Source: Megaustenia siamemsis
Taxonomy: Eukaryota > Mollusca > Gastropoda > Stylommatophora > Ariophantidae
Assembly: GCA_032433765.1 (NCBI GenBank)
Contig: JAVIAB010000124.1
Span: 77,184,119-77,248,118 of the forward strand
Direction: 5' to 3'
Length of the DNA: 64,000 nucleotides
Of the stretch, positions 46,494 through 58,570 are shown one piece after another (within the stretch, counting starts at the first letter, position 1; each line of letters begins with the position of its first letter). Under the pieces are notes generated by a model that was not told where the DNA came from, did not search any database, and saw only the letters and a program-made list of their open reading frames with translations. Position numbers and translations under genes: made by a program.

Positions 46494-47221
46494 GTGAGTT
46501 AAATTCATTAACATTCAATGTTGTCATGTACTAAGAAGATAGCACATTTAGAAGACAAGGGAAAAATGTATGTTTATGTTTAACGCACAAGTTAGATATG
46601 ACAAAAGTGTGCTGTTAGTACTCAAATATAAAAATTAGCCACATATACATACCCTACAGACATAGACAGGTAGAGAAAAAAAAACAGGAGAGAAAACTCA
46701 ACGAAACAATCTACCTAGGTGTAGCATGCAAGTTCTGACAGACAAACCACTTAAGAGAAGGAAGACTTAGCACAAAAATTTGATAGAAAAGACTCATTAG
46801 TCAGGTAAGACTGATTTCCTAGTAAAGAGACAGCTCTGACTACAAACAAATACAACTTTGCAGGTAGATCAAGATATGCCCAAGATTAGGGAAGCAACAA
46901 TAAGTGTGTTGAAGATGGGTTTACTGGACTTCAAAGTTTGAAAAACACAATGCAATCTGTTGTTGATAAGTTAAAGAAGAAAAAGAAACAAAGGTTTATT
47001 AATTTATTTATAAAATTAACATTCTTTCTATGAGTAATATCATTATAATGTTATCTTTTTGGAAAACTATTGACATTGGATGTAATAGTTATGGTAATAG
47101 TTACATACTCTACATAATTTTGACATGAAACTTTATTTTTGTTTGGATAAAAGTCAACAGCAAACATTCCCCTCATTTGTCCCAATCACCCTAAATTTAG
47201 TGATAGTTATCTGTGCCTTAT
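46494..47221. other. Intron 17 sequence
   Basis: No gene or family recognised before the repeat E copy that follows. Confidence 0.45.
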
Positions 47222-47335
47222 CGTGTGTTGTCATTGTTCTCGTTTTCTGAAGAAGGCCTCATGTATCAGTATTGTGTTGTTTTTTATAAAGCTGTAACCA
47301 GACTTTATAGGAGTGTGCGTTACACCCACTACAGG
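47222..47335 (+). repeat. Dispersed repeat E, variant form
   Basis: Contains tttctgaagaaggcctcatg, ttgtgttgttttttataaag and ttataggagtgtgcgttaca. It corresponds to the arms at 491-833 and lies just upstream of exon 18. Confidence 0.7.
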
Positions 47336-47384
47336 CTCCATTCACCTCATTTGTTTGGTATTTTTTCATTGTTTTGTATTTTAG

Positions 47385-47475
47385 GATATACATTACATGG
47401 CAGCAGACAAGGGGGAGGTAGCCCTTGCTGAAGTGGCAAAACGGAAGGCCTACCAAATAGAATCTGATGGTCTTG
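47385..47475 (+). CDS. WDPCP: WDPCP exon 18 (phase 0 to 1)
   Basis: Acceptor ttttgtattttag, donor gtgagt. It encodes DIHYMAADKGEVALAEVAKR and then KAYQIESDGL. DIHYxAxDKGExALAEVAxRKA is a family signature. A 68-bp minisatellite starts about 30 bp past the donor. Confidence 0.96.
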
Positions 47476-47504
47476 GTGAGTTTCTAGAATAAACCAGTCA
47501 AATG

Positions 47505-48550
47505 TTGTATTGTGGAGTGATAGTTTTATTATAACAAAAGATATAATGTGAGAGAAATGTAAGGAACTGATGTATTGTGGAGTGATAGTTTTATTATAAC
47601 AAGAGATTTAATGAGAGAGAAATGTAAGGAACTGATGTTGTATTGTGGAGTGATAGTTTTATTATAACAAGAGATTTAATGAGAGAGAAATGTAAGGAAC
47701 TGATGTTGTATTGTGGAGTGATAGTTTTATTATAACAAGAGATTTAATGAGAGAGAAATGTAAGGAACTGATGTTGTATTGTGGAGTGATAGTTTTATTA
47801 TAACAAGAGATTTAATGAGAGAGAAATGTAAGGAACTGATGTTGTATTGTGGAGTGATAGTTTTATTATAACAAGAGATTTAATGAGAGAGAAATGTAAG
47901 GAACTGATGTTGTATTGTGGAGTGATAGTTTTATTATAACAAGAGATTTAATGAGAAAGAAATGTAAGGAACTGATGTTGTATTGTGGAGTGATAGTTTT
48001 ATTATAACAAGATATTTAATGTGAGAGAGAAAGTAAGGAACTGATGTTGTATTGTGGAGCGATAGTTTTATTATAACAAGAGATTTAATGTGAGAGAAAT
48101 GTAAGGAACTGATGTATTGTGGAGTGATAGTTTTATTATAACAAGAGATTTGTGAGAGAGAAAGTAAGGAACTGATGTTGTATTGTGGAGTGATAGTTTT
48201 ATTATAACAAGAGATTTGTGAGAGAGAAAGTAAGGAACTGATGTATTGTGGAGTGATAGTTTTATTATAACAAGAGATTTAATGTGAGAGAAATGTAAGG
48301 AACTGATGTATTGTGGAGTGATAGTTTTATTATAACAAGAGATTTAATGTGAGAGAAATGTAAGGAACTGATGTTGTATTGTGGAGTGATAGTTTTATTA
48401 TAACAAGAGATTTAATGTGAGAGAAATGTAATGAAACTGATGTTGTATTATGGAGCGATAGTTTTATTATAACAAGAGATTTAATGTGAGAGAAATGTAA
48501 GGAACTGATGTTGCATTGTGGATGATAGTTTTATTATAACAAGAGATTTA
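47505..48550. repeat. Minisatellite, 68-bp unit, about 15 copies
   Basis: Unit contains tattgtggagtgatagtttt and ends aaatgtaaggaact. Units differ mostly by small deletions (gttg, aatgtg). The array starts about 30 bp after the exon 18 donor. Confidence 0.96.
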
Positions 48551-48883
48551 GTGTGTATTACAAGATAATAGTTTTATTATTGTGGTAGTCACATCTGTTT
48601 GTTGCATGCTTATTAGTTGCGATGGCCTAGGTTATGTTGACACAAGTGTTTCTAACCTACATTAAGGACCGCTGTTTACACCCAAGACATCTGCTGTTTA
48701 TATAATGCTGCTGGCATTGCCGGGGCTGTCGTTTCAGTTCTTCCTGCAAATTTGTTACAATAACAATACTAAGTCGCCCATAGCCCTTTGTTATGAGATG
48801 CACAGTTGTTTGTTGATGATATTTTAGTCTAGGTACATTGCCTCATATCTATATAACATGACTTGAGTATAATTTTACTATAG
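48551..48883. other. Intron 18, spacer
   Basis: Nothing recognised between the 68-bp array and the SINE. Confidence 0.45.
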
Positions 48884-48896
48884 TACATTAAAAATG

Positions 48897-49181
48897 GGAG
48901 TCTCGGTGGCTGAGTGGTTAGTGTGCTCGCTTCCTGACCAGAAGGTTCTGGGTTTGATCCCAGCAGTGGTGGATTTTTTTTTGGCTAACAAGGCTCTGGG
49001 GTTCACCCAGCCTCTAAAAATGGGTACCAGAGATTTTTCTGGGAAGTAAAGGCAGCCTAGCGTGATACCGACCACATCACCCAAAAATGTGCCGTGGTAA
49101 TAGAAATGTGGTATGGTCACTAAGACCATAATCCCCATATACCTAACAAGGCATGGAGGGAACCTTTACTTTTTACTTTTT
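48897..49181 (+). mobile_element. SINE family B, full length, 13-bp target-site duplication
   Basis: tRNA-like head (ggtggctgagtggttagtgt, B box gggtttgatccc), a body related to family A and a tail aacctttactttttactttt. The flanks tacattaaaaatg at 48884-48896 and 49182-49194 are identical. Confidence 0.94.
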
Positions 49182-49320
49182 TACATTAAAAATGATCATA
49201 GATGGTATAATTTACATTTTAAAAATATTTGTAGTAAAATTATACTGGTGGAAATAATAGCAGCAGCAGGAGAAACAGGAGTTACATGGCTGCACAGAAT
49301 ATTCAATGCAGCTTGGTGTG

Positions 49321-50051
49321 GCAGTGATGGACCACACATTGATTTATCAGCAAACACATTATAGGGAGGTGACTTCAAAACAGACAGCATCTCCCATACA
49401 CCAGATTGGTTCACCTCGGCAGGTACGCTGACAGGCACGGACAGACACACCTTCAGTTTTATAGGGCAGCAAGCTTGTGGTCAATTCAGAAACATGAAGA
49501 TGACAGGACAGTGACAACATCCATGCTAACCACATGGGAAAAGTATAACAACAAGTTCTCGTTGAAGAAAATCAAATTAACTTTATTTTCTATACAGGAA
49601 CTGCTCAGTCTGGTCAAGTGGCCATCTATTTTTTCTGTTCTGAATTAGTGATCTGGGCGACACCTCAATGGATGATCACGATCACTATTTTATAATGTCC
49701 TAGCTAGATATCGACCACCTCAGGTCTCGTTCCAGTCGACTGCTCATCCTAAAATGTCTGTAAATAATCGTCTACCTTTCCAAAATTACTCCCTGGTCTG
49801 GGACTATTTTTACTCCTATTATCCAATTGGTAGCTGCTCAGATGAACGTAACTCTAATTGGTCAGTTAGAGCCATCTTCTATAAATTCCCGTGGACTAAT
49901 CTTCAGGCTCTAAGACCTGGGAAGGGCAACCAATTGTCCCACTTCAATGACTTCTAATTGGGTTGCATGGGTCTTTGTTCTCATCTGACCACGTGTGGTC
50001 AAAACCCTACTGTGTCTTTATGGGTAGGGCACTCCCTATACTATTACAATG
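49321..50051. mobile_element. Unidentified insertion inside the family C LINE
   Basis: About 730 bp with no match to the LINE on either side, which continues across it. It contains a TATA-like ctataaattcc near 49880. No clear inverted ends, target duplication or coding frame was found; a solo LTR is one possibility. Confidence 0.4.
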
Positions 50052-50441
50052 GCACCAACAGAAAGCCCCCAGAAAACTGGCAGAAAACTAATTCATCTTG
50101 CCAATATGGAAAAGAGAGGTAGCAAGAGAGACTGCAGTCAATATAAAGGTATCTCCCTTCTCAGTCATGTGGGAAAGTTATGTGCCAAAATTATTGGAAA
50201 AAAGACTCAAGCTAAAATATAACTACAGCTAAGCAATTCTCAAATGGTGTTCTGAAAATATAGAGGGTATACTGATACACTATTTACCATAAAACAGCTA
50301 GCAGAAAAGACGGCAGAACACAACAAACATGTGTACATAGCTTTCATTGACCAGGAAAAAGCATTTGACTGAGTAAACAGAGCACAACTATGGGGAATAC
50401 TAACAACATATAGAGTAAGCCAACATCTAACCAACCTAATT

Positions 50442-53400
50442 GTTGTTGTTGTTGTTGTTATGGATCCAGTGACCTTTGAGCTGTTGCCCTTCGGCCCAAT
50501 GCCATGTAGTGGTATCTGCAGGTATTTTTAAGTTCTGCTGTTGTTCCGTACAGAGTATTCCATTTGGAGGATCTTTGGGGAAATAGTGTTGTTCTGATGT
50601 TAGTGAGCTCAGGACATTAAAACAGGTGATGTTCTACAGTTTCTTGTGGGTGATTACAGAGTAGACATACTGGGGTATGGTATGGTTTTGTTGTATTCTA
50701 TTAATGTGGTTATTCAGCATAACATGTCCTGTTCTCAGTCTGAAGATGGTGGTTTGGTCTCTTCTTGTTAGGTTGTTGATGTTGTCTTGTGGATTTGGTC
50801 TTGCCATATATTTAAAAAGCTCTCTCCCTGTTTTCCCTAAGGCCCATCCATTCAGCCACTCCTCCCTACTGTTGGAGTTTATGACTTGTTTGGCTGTGTC
50901 TAGTGTGATGGATGTATGTATCTGTGTCTGTTTGGATCCTCTCTTAGCTAATGTATCTGCCTTATCATTTCCTGGTATACTTGAGTGTCCCGGGATCCAT
51001 TTCATTACCAATCTTATGTTATGTGTTTTAATGAGTTTGTTTGTGTCTATGATAAGCTGTGTGAGTTCTGTTTAGTTCGTGTTGTTTTCCAGTGCTTGCA
51101 GAGCCGATTTGGAATCTGTAAATATAACTGTGTTTGTTTTCTTTGATGGTGTGGTATCGAAAATTGTATTTAAATGATAAATTGCTGTTTCAATAGCTGT
51201 TATTTCTGCTTCATAATTATTACAGACTTCACCACAAGGTCCACAAATTTCTTCTGCTGTTCCATCTGGATAATGTATTAATATTCCATATCCAGCTTTT
51301 GAAGTAGCGTTAGTGGCTGCACCATCTGTGTATATATGTATCCAGTCTTCTGGATAAGTATCTATTGTTTTCCTTGCTGCTAGTGTTACTGATACTGGGT
51401 CTGCTTTTTTACCTGTTCTGTTACATATCTCTACATTTATTTCAGGTTTTTTATAATTCGTACTTGGTGGCATTTCTTTGATGACTCTTGATGTTTGTAG
51501 TCGTTTGTCAGGTAGATGGAATTTCTTTTGTATATTTCTAACATGTTGTAATACTGACATCTGCTTAATTCTTTGTTTTGGAGTCCATGTATCTACTAAT
51601 TTTCTGTTAGGGTGGTCCTTCTCCATTCTTTTTTGTCTTTCATAGAGAACCATAGCAGCCTTGTTTCTCCTCAACTCTAAAGGTTCAACATTGCAGTGGA
51701 TTTTGCAGGCTGCAACTGGAGTGGACCTCATTGCACCGCTGATGAGTTGTAATGCATTATTTTGTATCTTGTCCAGTGCCATGTTAGTTTTTTTGCTGCA
51801 TGTCACTAGGAGCGAGCTACCATGGTCCAAAACAGTGCGAACATATCCCAGATAGAGATTTCTAAGTGTTTCTTTATCTGCTCTCCATAAGGTACTGGAA
51901 AGCCTTTTCATTAGTTGAAGTCTATGTGTTGCTTTCTTAGTGAGATTCTCTACGTGTTTCTTCAGGTTCAGTTGTCGGTCTAGTTGTATTCCTAAGTATG
52001 TAGGGTGTTCCTCTTTTTGAAGACTATTGTGTTGGAGATTGAGTTTGATGTTTGTCTTAGCTATTTTGTTACTTCTAGTAAATACTGTATATACTGTTTT
52101 CTGTACATTTATTTTTATTTTCCAGGTATTACAGTACTCTTCTAGGTGCCCCAGGTCTTTGTTTAGTTTTGCTTCAGCTGTTCGTTTGTACTCCACATGA
52201 CCAGATCATCCGCATAGAGAGCTTTTTTATTTATCAGGGTTTTGGTCAGATCATTGATATATATCAAGAAAAGGATACAACTGAGTGGTGATCCTTGTGG
52301 TAATCCTTCTTCTAGCACCTCTTTGTCTGAAATGGATTCATTTAATTTAGTTTGTATTGTTCTGTCAACTAGGAAATATTTGACCCATTTGTACAGTTTC
52401 CCATGTATTCCGCAGCATCTCTCATCTTCAATAAAAGCCCCTTACGCCAGACTCTATCATAAGCCTGCTGCAGGTACACTAGGATGGCTAGAGTATGTTG
52501 TCTCTTCTGAAATCCATCTTGGACCTGTTGTATTAACCTGAGGATTTGGTCTTCTATGTTATTGCCTGCCCTGAAACCAGCTTGTTTGTAGCACAGAGTA
52601 TTAGAGGTTTCCAGATACCAGTATAGTCTGCTATTGACCATACTCTTAGCTATTTTACCTATGCATGATGTTAAGGATAGGGGACGATAGCTTCTGGGGT
52701 CATCTGGAGGCTTGTTCTTTTTGAGCAATGGCACTATATAGGCATTTCTCCATGTCTTGGGAATTTTGCTTTCTTTCCATGACTTGTTGATCAGTCTGAG
52801 TAATGTCTCTTTACCTGACTTGCCGAGATGTTTTATCATCTCATTGTGTACCTTGTCAGGGCCTGGGGATTTTCTACATTTTAATTTACTTAATGCCTTT
52901 TCTAGTTCCCTCATGTTAAAATCTTCTTCAAATATTGCAGCATTTGTTGTTGGGGCTCTTCAATTAATTTTAAATTATGTGGCTGAATTTTATCGCTATC
53001 CGTAAGTTTGTTCGCTCTGTTGACTGAAGCAAAGTAACTATTAAATTTTTTAACTATATTTTTTTTAGAGCTGATGATTTCATTATTAAATTTGATTGGT
53101 TTAGGATTTGGTTCTCTTTTATCACCAGACAAATGTTGCATAAGTCTCCATGCTTTATTTCCTTCATGTCGCAAATCGAGTTTACTGCATGTTTCTTGCC
53201 ATTTCTCTTTCTTTGCTTTTTTAGTAACTAGTTTGACCTTAGCACTAGCCTTGTTATAGCTTATTTGTATATAGCTTGTATATTGTGACATGTTTTATGT
53301 ACAGCCAGAAGCAGCCTCTTGTATATTGTGACAAATGTTTTGTGTACAGCTAGAAGCAGCCTCTTGTATAACTGTTAAAACTTGGGGACCTGTGGGCTAT

Positions 53401-54161
53401 CTTCCTACCCCAGGGTGAAGGTTTGCAAATCCTCGCCTCAATTCCATCCATGGCATGTATTGTGTCTCTGCTGACATATCATCCATCTGTTTGTTCACTT
53501 TCTAGGCCCTGTATTCAATCAGGATTCACAACAGCCCATTCCCCGCCACCTACTGTCACTGGCACTTACTCCATTCATTCAGGCGTATCTCATGGGGGCC
53601 AAATGTATCGACAGAGGATCGTCACGTCCTGGGTCACTTGTGTCTGTGCGATGTACTATAGGACTGTTGAAGGGAACATGATGGACTCCTAGTCAGTACT
53701 AGAGTCATTTGTCTTCAAATATGCCAGTAGATGGTCTCGAGGCGGTTTCGCTGAAGCTCTCACCCTGTCCACAAGGGATTCCAGAGAAATAGTAACAAGA
53801 TAGAAGACAGGAAACTCACTCAAGGGAGAGTGAGGGTGATTAGATGAGGGTCATGGCGTATACCACATGTTGGTTGGCTCTAGCCCTGCATCTATAGGGG
53901 CTCACCTCCTCCCGACCCAGTTATAACACTGGGAGCTCGGTCGCGCCCAGGACCAACTTTGCGATAACAGAGGGACCACGTGTAGGTGTGGCCTTGGACA
54001 CGGTTGCCAGTGGAGTTGAATTTAGTCCATCAAAACCAGAGAGGATTTTCTCAAAACAGAGAGGTTTTGTCATCCGATATCCACTGAGCCTGGCAAATGA
54101 GAGGCTATGAACACTTCAAATACCTTTTGGTGATGTCAAGAGCGGACATCACCCACCCCCC
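50442..54161 (-). mobile_element. I-group LINE with RNase H, inserted antisense, 13-bp TSD
   Basis: A non-LTR retrotransposon bounded by aaccaacctaatt at 50429-50441 and 54162-54174. Its 3' end on the minus strand is an (aac)n tail. Coding pieces on the minus strand are 53291-52911, 52914-52369, 52196-51072 and 51011-50634. They contain RT (RKSPGPDKVHNEMI, YRPLSLTSCIGKIAKSMV, QAGFR, LYADDLVMW), a linker, and RNase H (HIYTDGAA, EAEITAIETAI, FTDSKSALQAL, WIPGHSSIPGNDKADTLAKR). Two frameshifts and one stop disrupt it. The RT motif A reads VYLQQAYDRVW, where the first catalytic Asp is replaced by Tyr. The 53372-54161 part looks like a 5' untranslated region; an ORF1 is not seen. Confidence 0.85.
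53275..53370. repeat. Two copies of the 45-bp unit inside the LINE
   Basis: The unit (agaagcagcctcttgtatat, then tgtgacaaatgttt) is the same as that of the array at 63591-64000, including the shortened gtgacatgtttta form in the first copy of both. Confidence 0.88.
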
Positions 54162-54600
54162 AACCAACCTAATTAAAAGTCTCTACATCAACAGCAGCTG
54201 CACAGTCAGAACAGCAGTAAGCTACACAGACCACTTTGAAGTTAGATCAGGTGTAAGACAGGGGTGCGTACGATCTCCCCTATTGTTTGTTACCTACATG
54301 GACTACATATGCAAGTTAGTCAACATGTCAGAGGAAGAGGAGATTAATGAACTTCTATTTGCAGACAATCAGGCACTAATACAAAATATAAAACCGCCAA
54401 GAACATTTAAATAGACTTAACAGCACAGCATACAAGATGAAAATTAACATCAACAAAATAGAAGTCATAAATATCGCAAAAGAGAAACAACATCAACATA
54501 ACAGTGGATGGCAGACAACTAAAACAAGTGGAGAAATTTAAATATCTAGAAAGTCTAGCGACAAATGATAAATCACAAGCAACAGAAATAGACTTAAGAT

Positions 54601-55023
54601 CCCCATCAAGGCTAGCTCCTTGTCGTGAGGATGGGGCTTAACAGTCACCAAGGACTGAAAAGCAGGACTGGCCAGGCCTTCCTACACCTGAGCAAGACCA
54701 CAGTCTACTTTAGCAAGTCTAAGCGCTGAAGACGAAGGGAACCAGCCAAAAGGCACACCTCAGCAATCAGGATGCCACGCACTCACACAAAGGGGAAGTA
54801 TGTCTATAACCGTGAATCGATGGCACTCACCCTTTGATGGACACTTAGCTTCAAAAAGGCGAAACCACTATTACTGGATGTTCTTCTCAACCACACCATG
54901 GAGTCAGGGGGTGAGAGAATAGAGTTACTGGCCAATCAAAACTAAGACAAAAGACAGTAAAATATATACAGGAAATGACATTGCAGATATAGACAATACT
55001 TCAGGCAAACAAAAGATAGATAG
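54601..55023 (+). mobile_element. SINE-like element D, 13-bp target-site duplication
   Basis: Starts ccccatcaaggctagctcct and ends aatacttcaggcaaacaaaa with a gatagatagat tail. Flanked by atagacttaagat at 54588-54600 and 55024-55036. No coding frame. The short-repeat tail suggests mobilisation by an RTE-type LINE. Confidence 0.82.
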
Positions 55024-55580
55024 ATAGACTTAAGATGCATCAAAGCTGGTCAAATCATCAGACAGCTATCACCACTATGTCCAACAAGGAAATAACTCTA
55101 AAGGCAAAATGGACACTCTACAATACAAACTTCATTCCAATGTTGTGCTACCAATGTCAGACCTGGACCCTAGATGCAAGAACAATTTTAAAAAATAACA
55201 ATTACTGAGATTAAATGTGTTAGACAAATGACAGGAAACAGCCTAAGAAATAAGATCAAATATGAAGAACTGAGAAAATAGCTAGGAATAATTCCCACCA
55301 TAAAGTACTTAAAGAAACGAAACAATAAAATTGTTGCGATAAGGCAGAAAGATCAAAACACTACACAATGGCTTCAATAAAAGTTGCGAGAACATCAGAC
55401 CCAAGGGTCAACCACAAAAAGATGGATTGATGGAATATCAGAAACATTAGGAAGCATAGCAGGAGAAGCTATTAGAGGAGCAAAAGACCACAAATTATAT
55501 GTCCCCTCAACGGTAATCTTCAAGTATTACAAAAGCCTTATTGCAGGAAACTGTCCAAGGGGCAAAGGCAGATAGGCACA

Positions 55581-55991
55581 AAGGCAGAATGAGTAAAATG
55601 TAGAGTGGCAACATGATGGAGTAGGAGAAAATTTGTTGTATCTATTGATGGAGCTTCAGCGCCTCAAGTTAGGGAGGGATGAGGTATTATTTCTGTACTT
55701 ACCCTTTGGAATTACACCCTCAGATTTAGAACCACTATTCTACATTTGTTGAAGAATATGTAGCTAAAACATCATTGGAGATAATCAGTAAAGTTTCCCA
55801 CTTTTAACAAACTGTTTATCTTTCCTACATTGCTTGTCTTTTTTCTAAATGATAGACACTCATATAGTTTCATTCTAAATGTAATAACATACACCAAGAA
55901 ACTGAAATAACAGAGGTGGCAGCCTTTGCTAGGAATCTAGTTATTTCACATCAACACATTTTACCAAAAACAGAAGAAAAAGACTTAAAGA
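55581..55991. other. Intron 18 spacer before the 33-bp array
   Basis: Nothing recognised. Confidence 0.45.
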
Positions 55992-58570
55992 GGGCAGCTA
56001 TAGTTAATATACTTACAGCTTAACAAAGACAGCTTTAGTTAATATTTACAACTTAACAAGGACAGCTTTAGTTAATATTTACAACTTAACAAGGACAGCT
56101 TTAGTTAATATTTACAACTTAACAAGGACAACTTTAGTTAATATTTACAACTTAACAAGGACAACTTTAGTTAATATTTACAACTTAAAAAGGACAGCTT
56201 TAGTTAATATTTACAACTTAACAAGGACAGCTTTTGTTAATATTTACAACTTAACAGCTTTAGTTAATATTTACAGCTTAAGTTAATATTTACAGCTTAA
56301 CAAGGACAGCTTTAGTTAATATTTACAGCTTAATAAGGACAACTTTAGTTAATATTTACAGCTTAATAAAAACAGCTTTAGTTAATATTTACAACTTAAC
56401 AAGGGCAACTTTAGTTAATATTTACAACTTAACAAGGACAGCTTTAGTTAATATTTACAGCTTAATAAGGACAACTTTAGTTAATATTTACAGCTTAATA
56501 AAAACAGCTTTAGTTAATATTTACAACTTAACAAGGGCAACTTTAGTTAATATTTACAACTTAACAAGGACAGCTTTAGTTAATATTTACAACTTAACAA
56601 GGACAGCTTTAGTTAATATTTACAACTTAACAAGGACAACTTTAGTTAATATTTACAACTTAACAAGGACAACTTTAGTTAATATTTACAACTTAAAAAG
56701 GACAGCTTTAGTTAATATTTACAACTTAACAAGGACAGCTTTTGTTAATATTTACAACTTAACAGCTTTAGTTAATATTTACAGCTTAAGTTAATATTTA
56801 CAGCTTAACAAGGACAGCTTTAGTTAATATTTACAGCTTAATAAGGACAACTTTAGTTAATATTTACAGCTTAATAAAAACAGCTTTAGTTAATATTTAC
56901 AACTTAACAAGGGCAACTTTAGTTAATATTTACAACTTAACAAGGGCAACTTTAGTTAATATTTACAACTTAACAAGGGCAACTTTAGTTAATATTTACA
57001 ACTTAACAAGGGCAACTTTAGTTAATATTTACAACTTAACAAGGGCAACTTTAGTTAATATTTACAACTTAACAAGGGCAACTTTAGTTAATATTTACAA
57101 CTTAACAAGGGCAACTTTAGTTAATATTTACAACTTAACAAGGGCAACTTTAGTTAATATTTACAACTTAACAAGGGCAACTTTAGTTAATATTTACAAC
57201 TTAACAAAGACAGCTTTAGTTAATATTTACAACTTAACAATGACAGCTTTAGTTAATATTTACAACTTAACAAGGACAGCTTTAGTTAATATTTACAACT
57301 TAACAAGGACAGCTTTAGTTAATATTTACAACTTAACAAAGACAACTTTAGTTAATATTTACAACTTAACAAGGACAGCTTTAGTTAATATTTACAGCTT
57401 AAGTTAATATTTACAGCTTAACAAGGACAGCTTTAGTTAATATTTACAGCTTAATAAGGACAGCTTTAGAGCTTTAGTTAATATTTACAGCTTAATAAGG
57501 ACAGCTTTAGTTAATATTTACAGCTTAACAAGGACAGCTTTACTTAATATTTATGGCTTAACAAGGACAGCTTTAGTTAATATTTACAGCTTAATAAGGA
57601 CAGCTTTAGTTAATATTTACAGCTTAAGTTAATATTTACAGCTTAACAAGGACAGCTTTAGTTAATATTTACAGCTTAAGTTAATATTTACAGCTTAATA
57701 AGGACAGCTTTAGTTAATATTTACAGCTTAAGTTAATATTTACAGCTTAACAAGGACAGCTTTAGTTAATATTTACAGCTTAATAAGGACAGCTTTAGAG
57801 CTTTAGTTAATATTTACAGCTTAATAAGGACAGCTTTAGTTAATATTTACAGCTTAACAAGGACAGCTTTAGTTAATATTTACAGCTTAATAAGGACAGC
57901 TTTAGTTAATATTTATGGCTTAACAAGGACAGCTTTAGTTAATATTTACAGCTTAATAAGGACAGCTTTAGTTAATATTTATGGCTTAACAAGGACAGCT
58001 TTAGTTAATATTTACAGCTTAATAAGGACAGCTTTACTTAATATTTATGGCTTAACAAGGACAGCTTTAGTTAATATTTACAGCTTAATAAGGACAGCTT
58101 TAGAGCTTTAGTTAATATTTATGGCTTAACAAGGACAGCTTTAGTTAATATTTACAGCTTAATAAGGACAGCTTTAGTTAATATTTATGGCTTAACAAGG
58201 ACAGCTTTAGTTAATATTTACAGCTTAATAAGGACAGCTTTAGAGCTTTAGTTAATATTTATGGCTTAACAAGGACAGCTTTAGTTAATATTTACAGCTT
58301 AATAAGGACAGCTTTACTTAATATTTATGGCTTAACAAGGACAGCTTTAGTTAATATTTACAGCTTAATAAGGACAGCTTTAGAGCTTTAGTTAATATTT
58401 ATGACTTAACAAGGACAGCTTTAGTTAATATTTACAGCTTAATAAGGACAGCTTTAGAGCTTTAGTTAATATTTATGGCTTAACAAGGACAGCTTTAGTT
58501 AATATTTACAGCTTAATAAGGACAGCTTTAGAGCTTTAGTTAATATTTATGGCTTAACAAGGACAGCTTT
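55992..58570. repeat. Minisatellite, 33-bp unit, about 78 copies, left part
   Basis: Unit ggacagctttagttaatatt plus tacaacttaacaa. Later units carry tacagcttaataa, tatggcttaacaa and a gagctttag insertion. A block repeats with an offset of about 508 bp (cttttgttaatatt at about 56231 and 56739). It continues after the LINE at 61742. Confidence 0.96.

Larger units (their letters stand above)
49235..55580 (+). pseudogene. RTE-like LINE (family C), broken by three insertions
   Basis: Four collinear pieces of one reverse transcriptase remain. 49235-49320 reads AAAGETGVTWLHRIFNAAW. 50052-50441 reads KRGSKRDCSQYKGISLLSHV and then FIDQEKAFD. 54175-54587 reads YINSSCTVRTAV, VRSGVRQGCV and a degenerate LFADN in place of the YADD box. 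55037-55580 holds the C-terminal part with MTGNSLR and a KRWIDGISETLGS stretch. The gaps are an unknown segment (49321-50051), an antisense LINE with target duplication, and a SINE with target duplication. Many stops and frameshifts are present. It is in the same family as 26935-27440. Confidence 0.82.
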
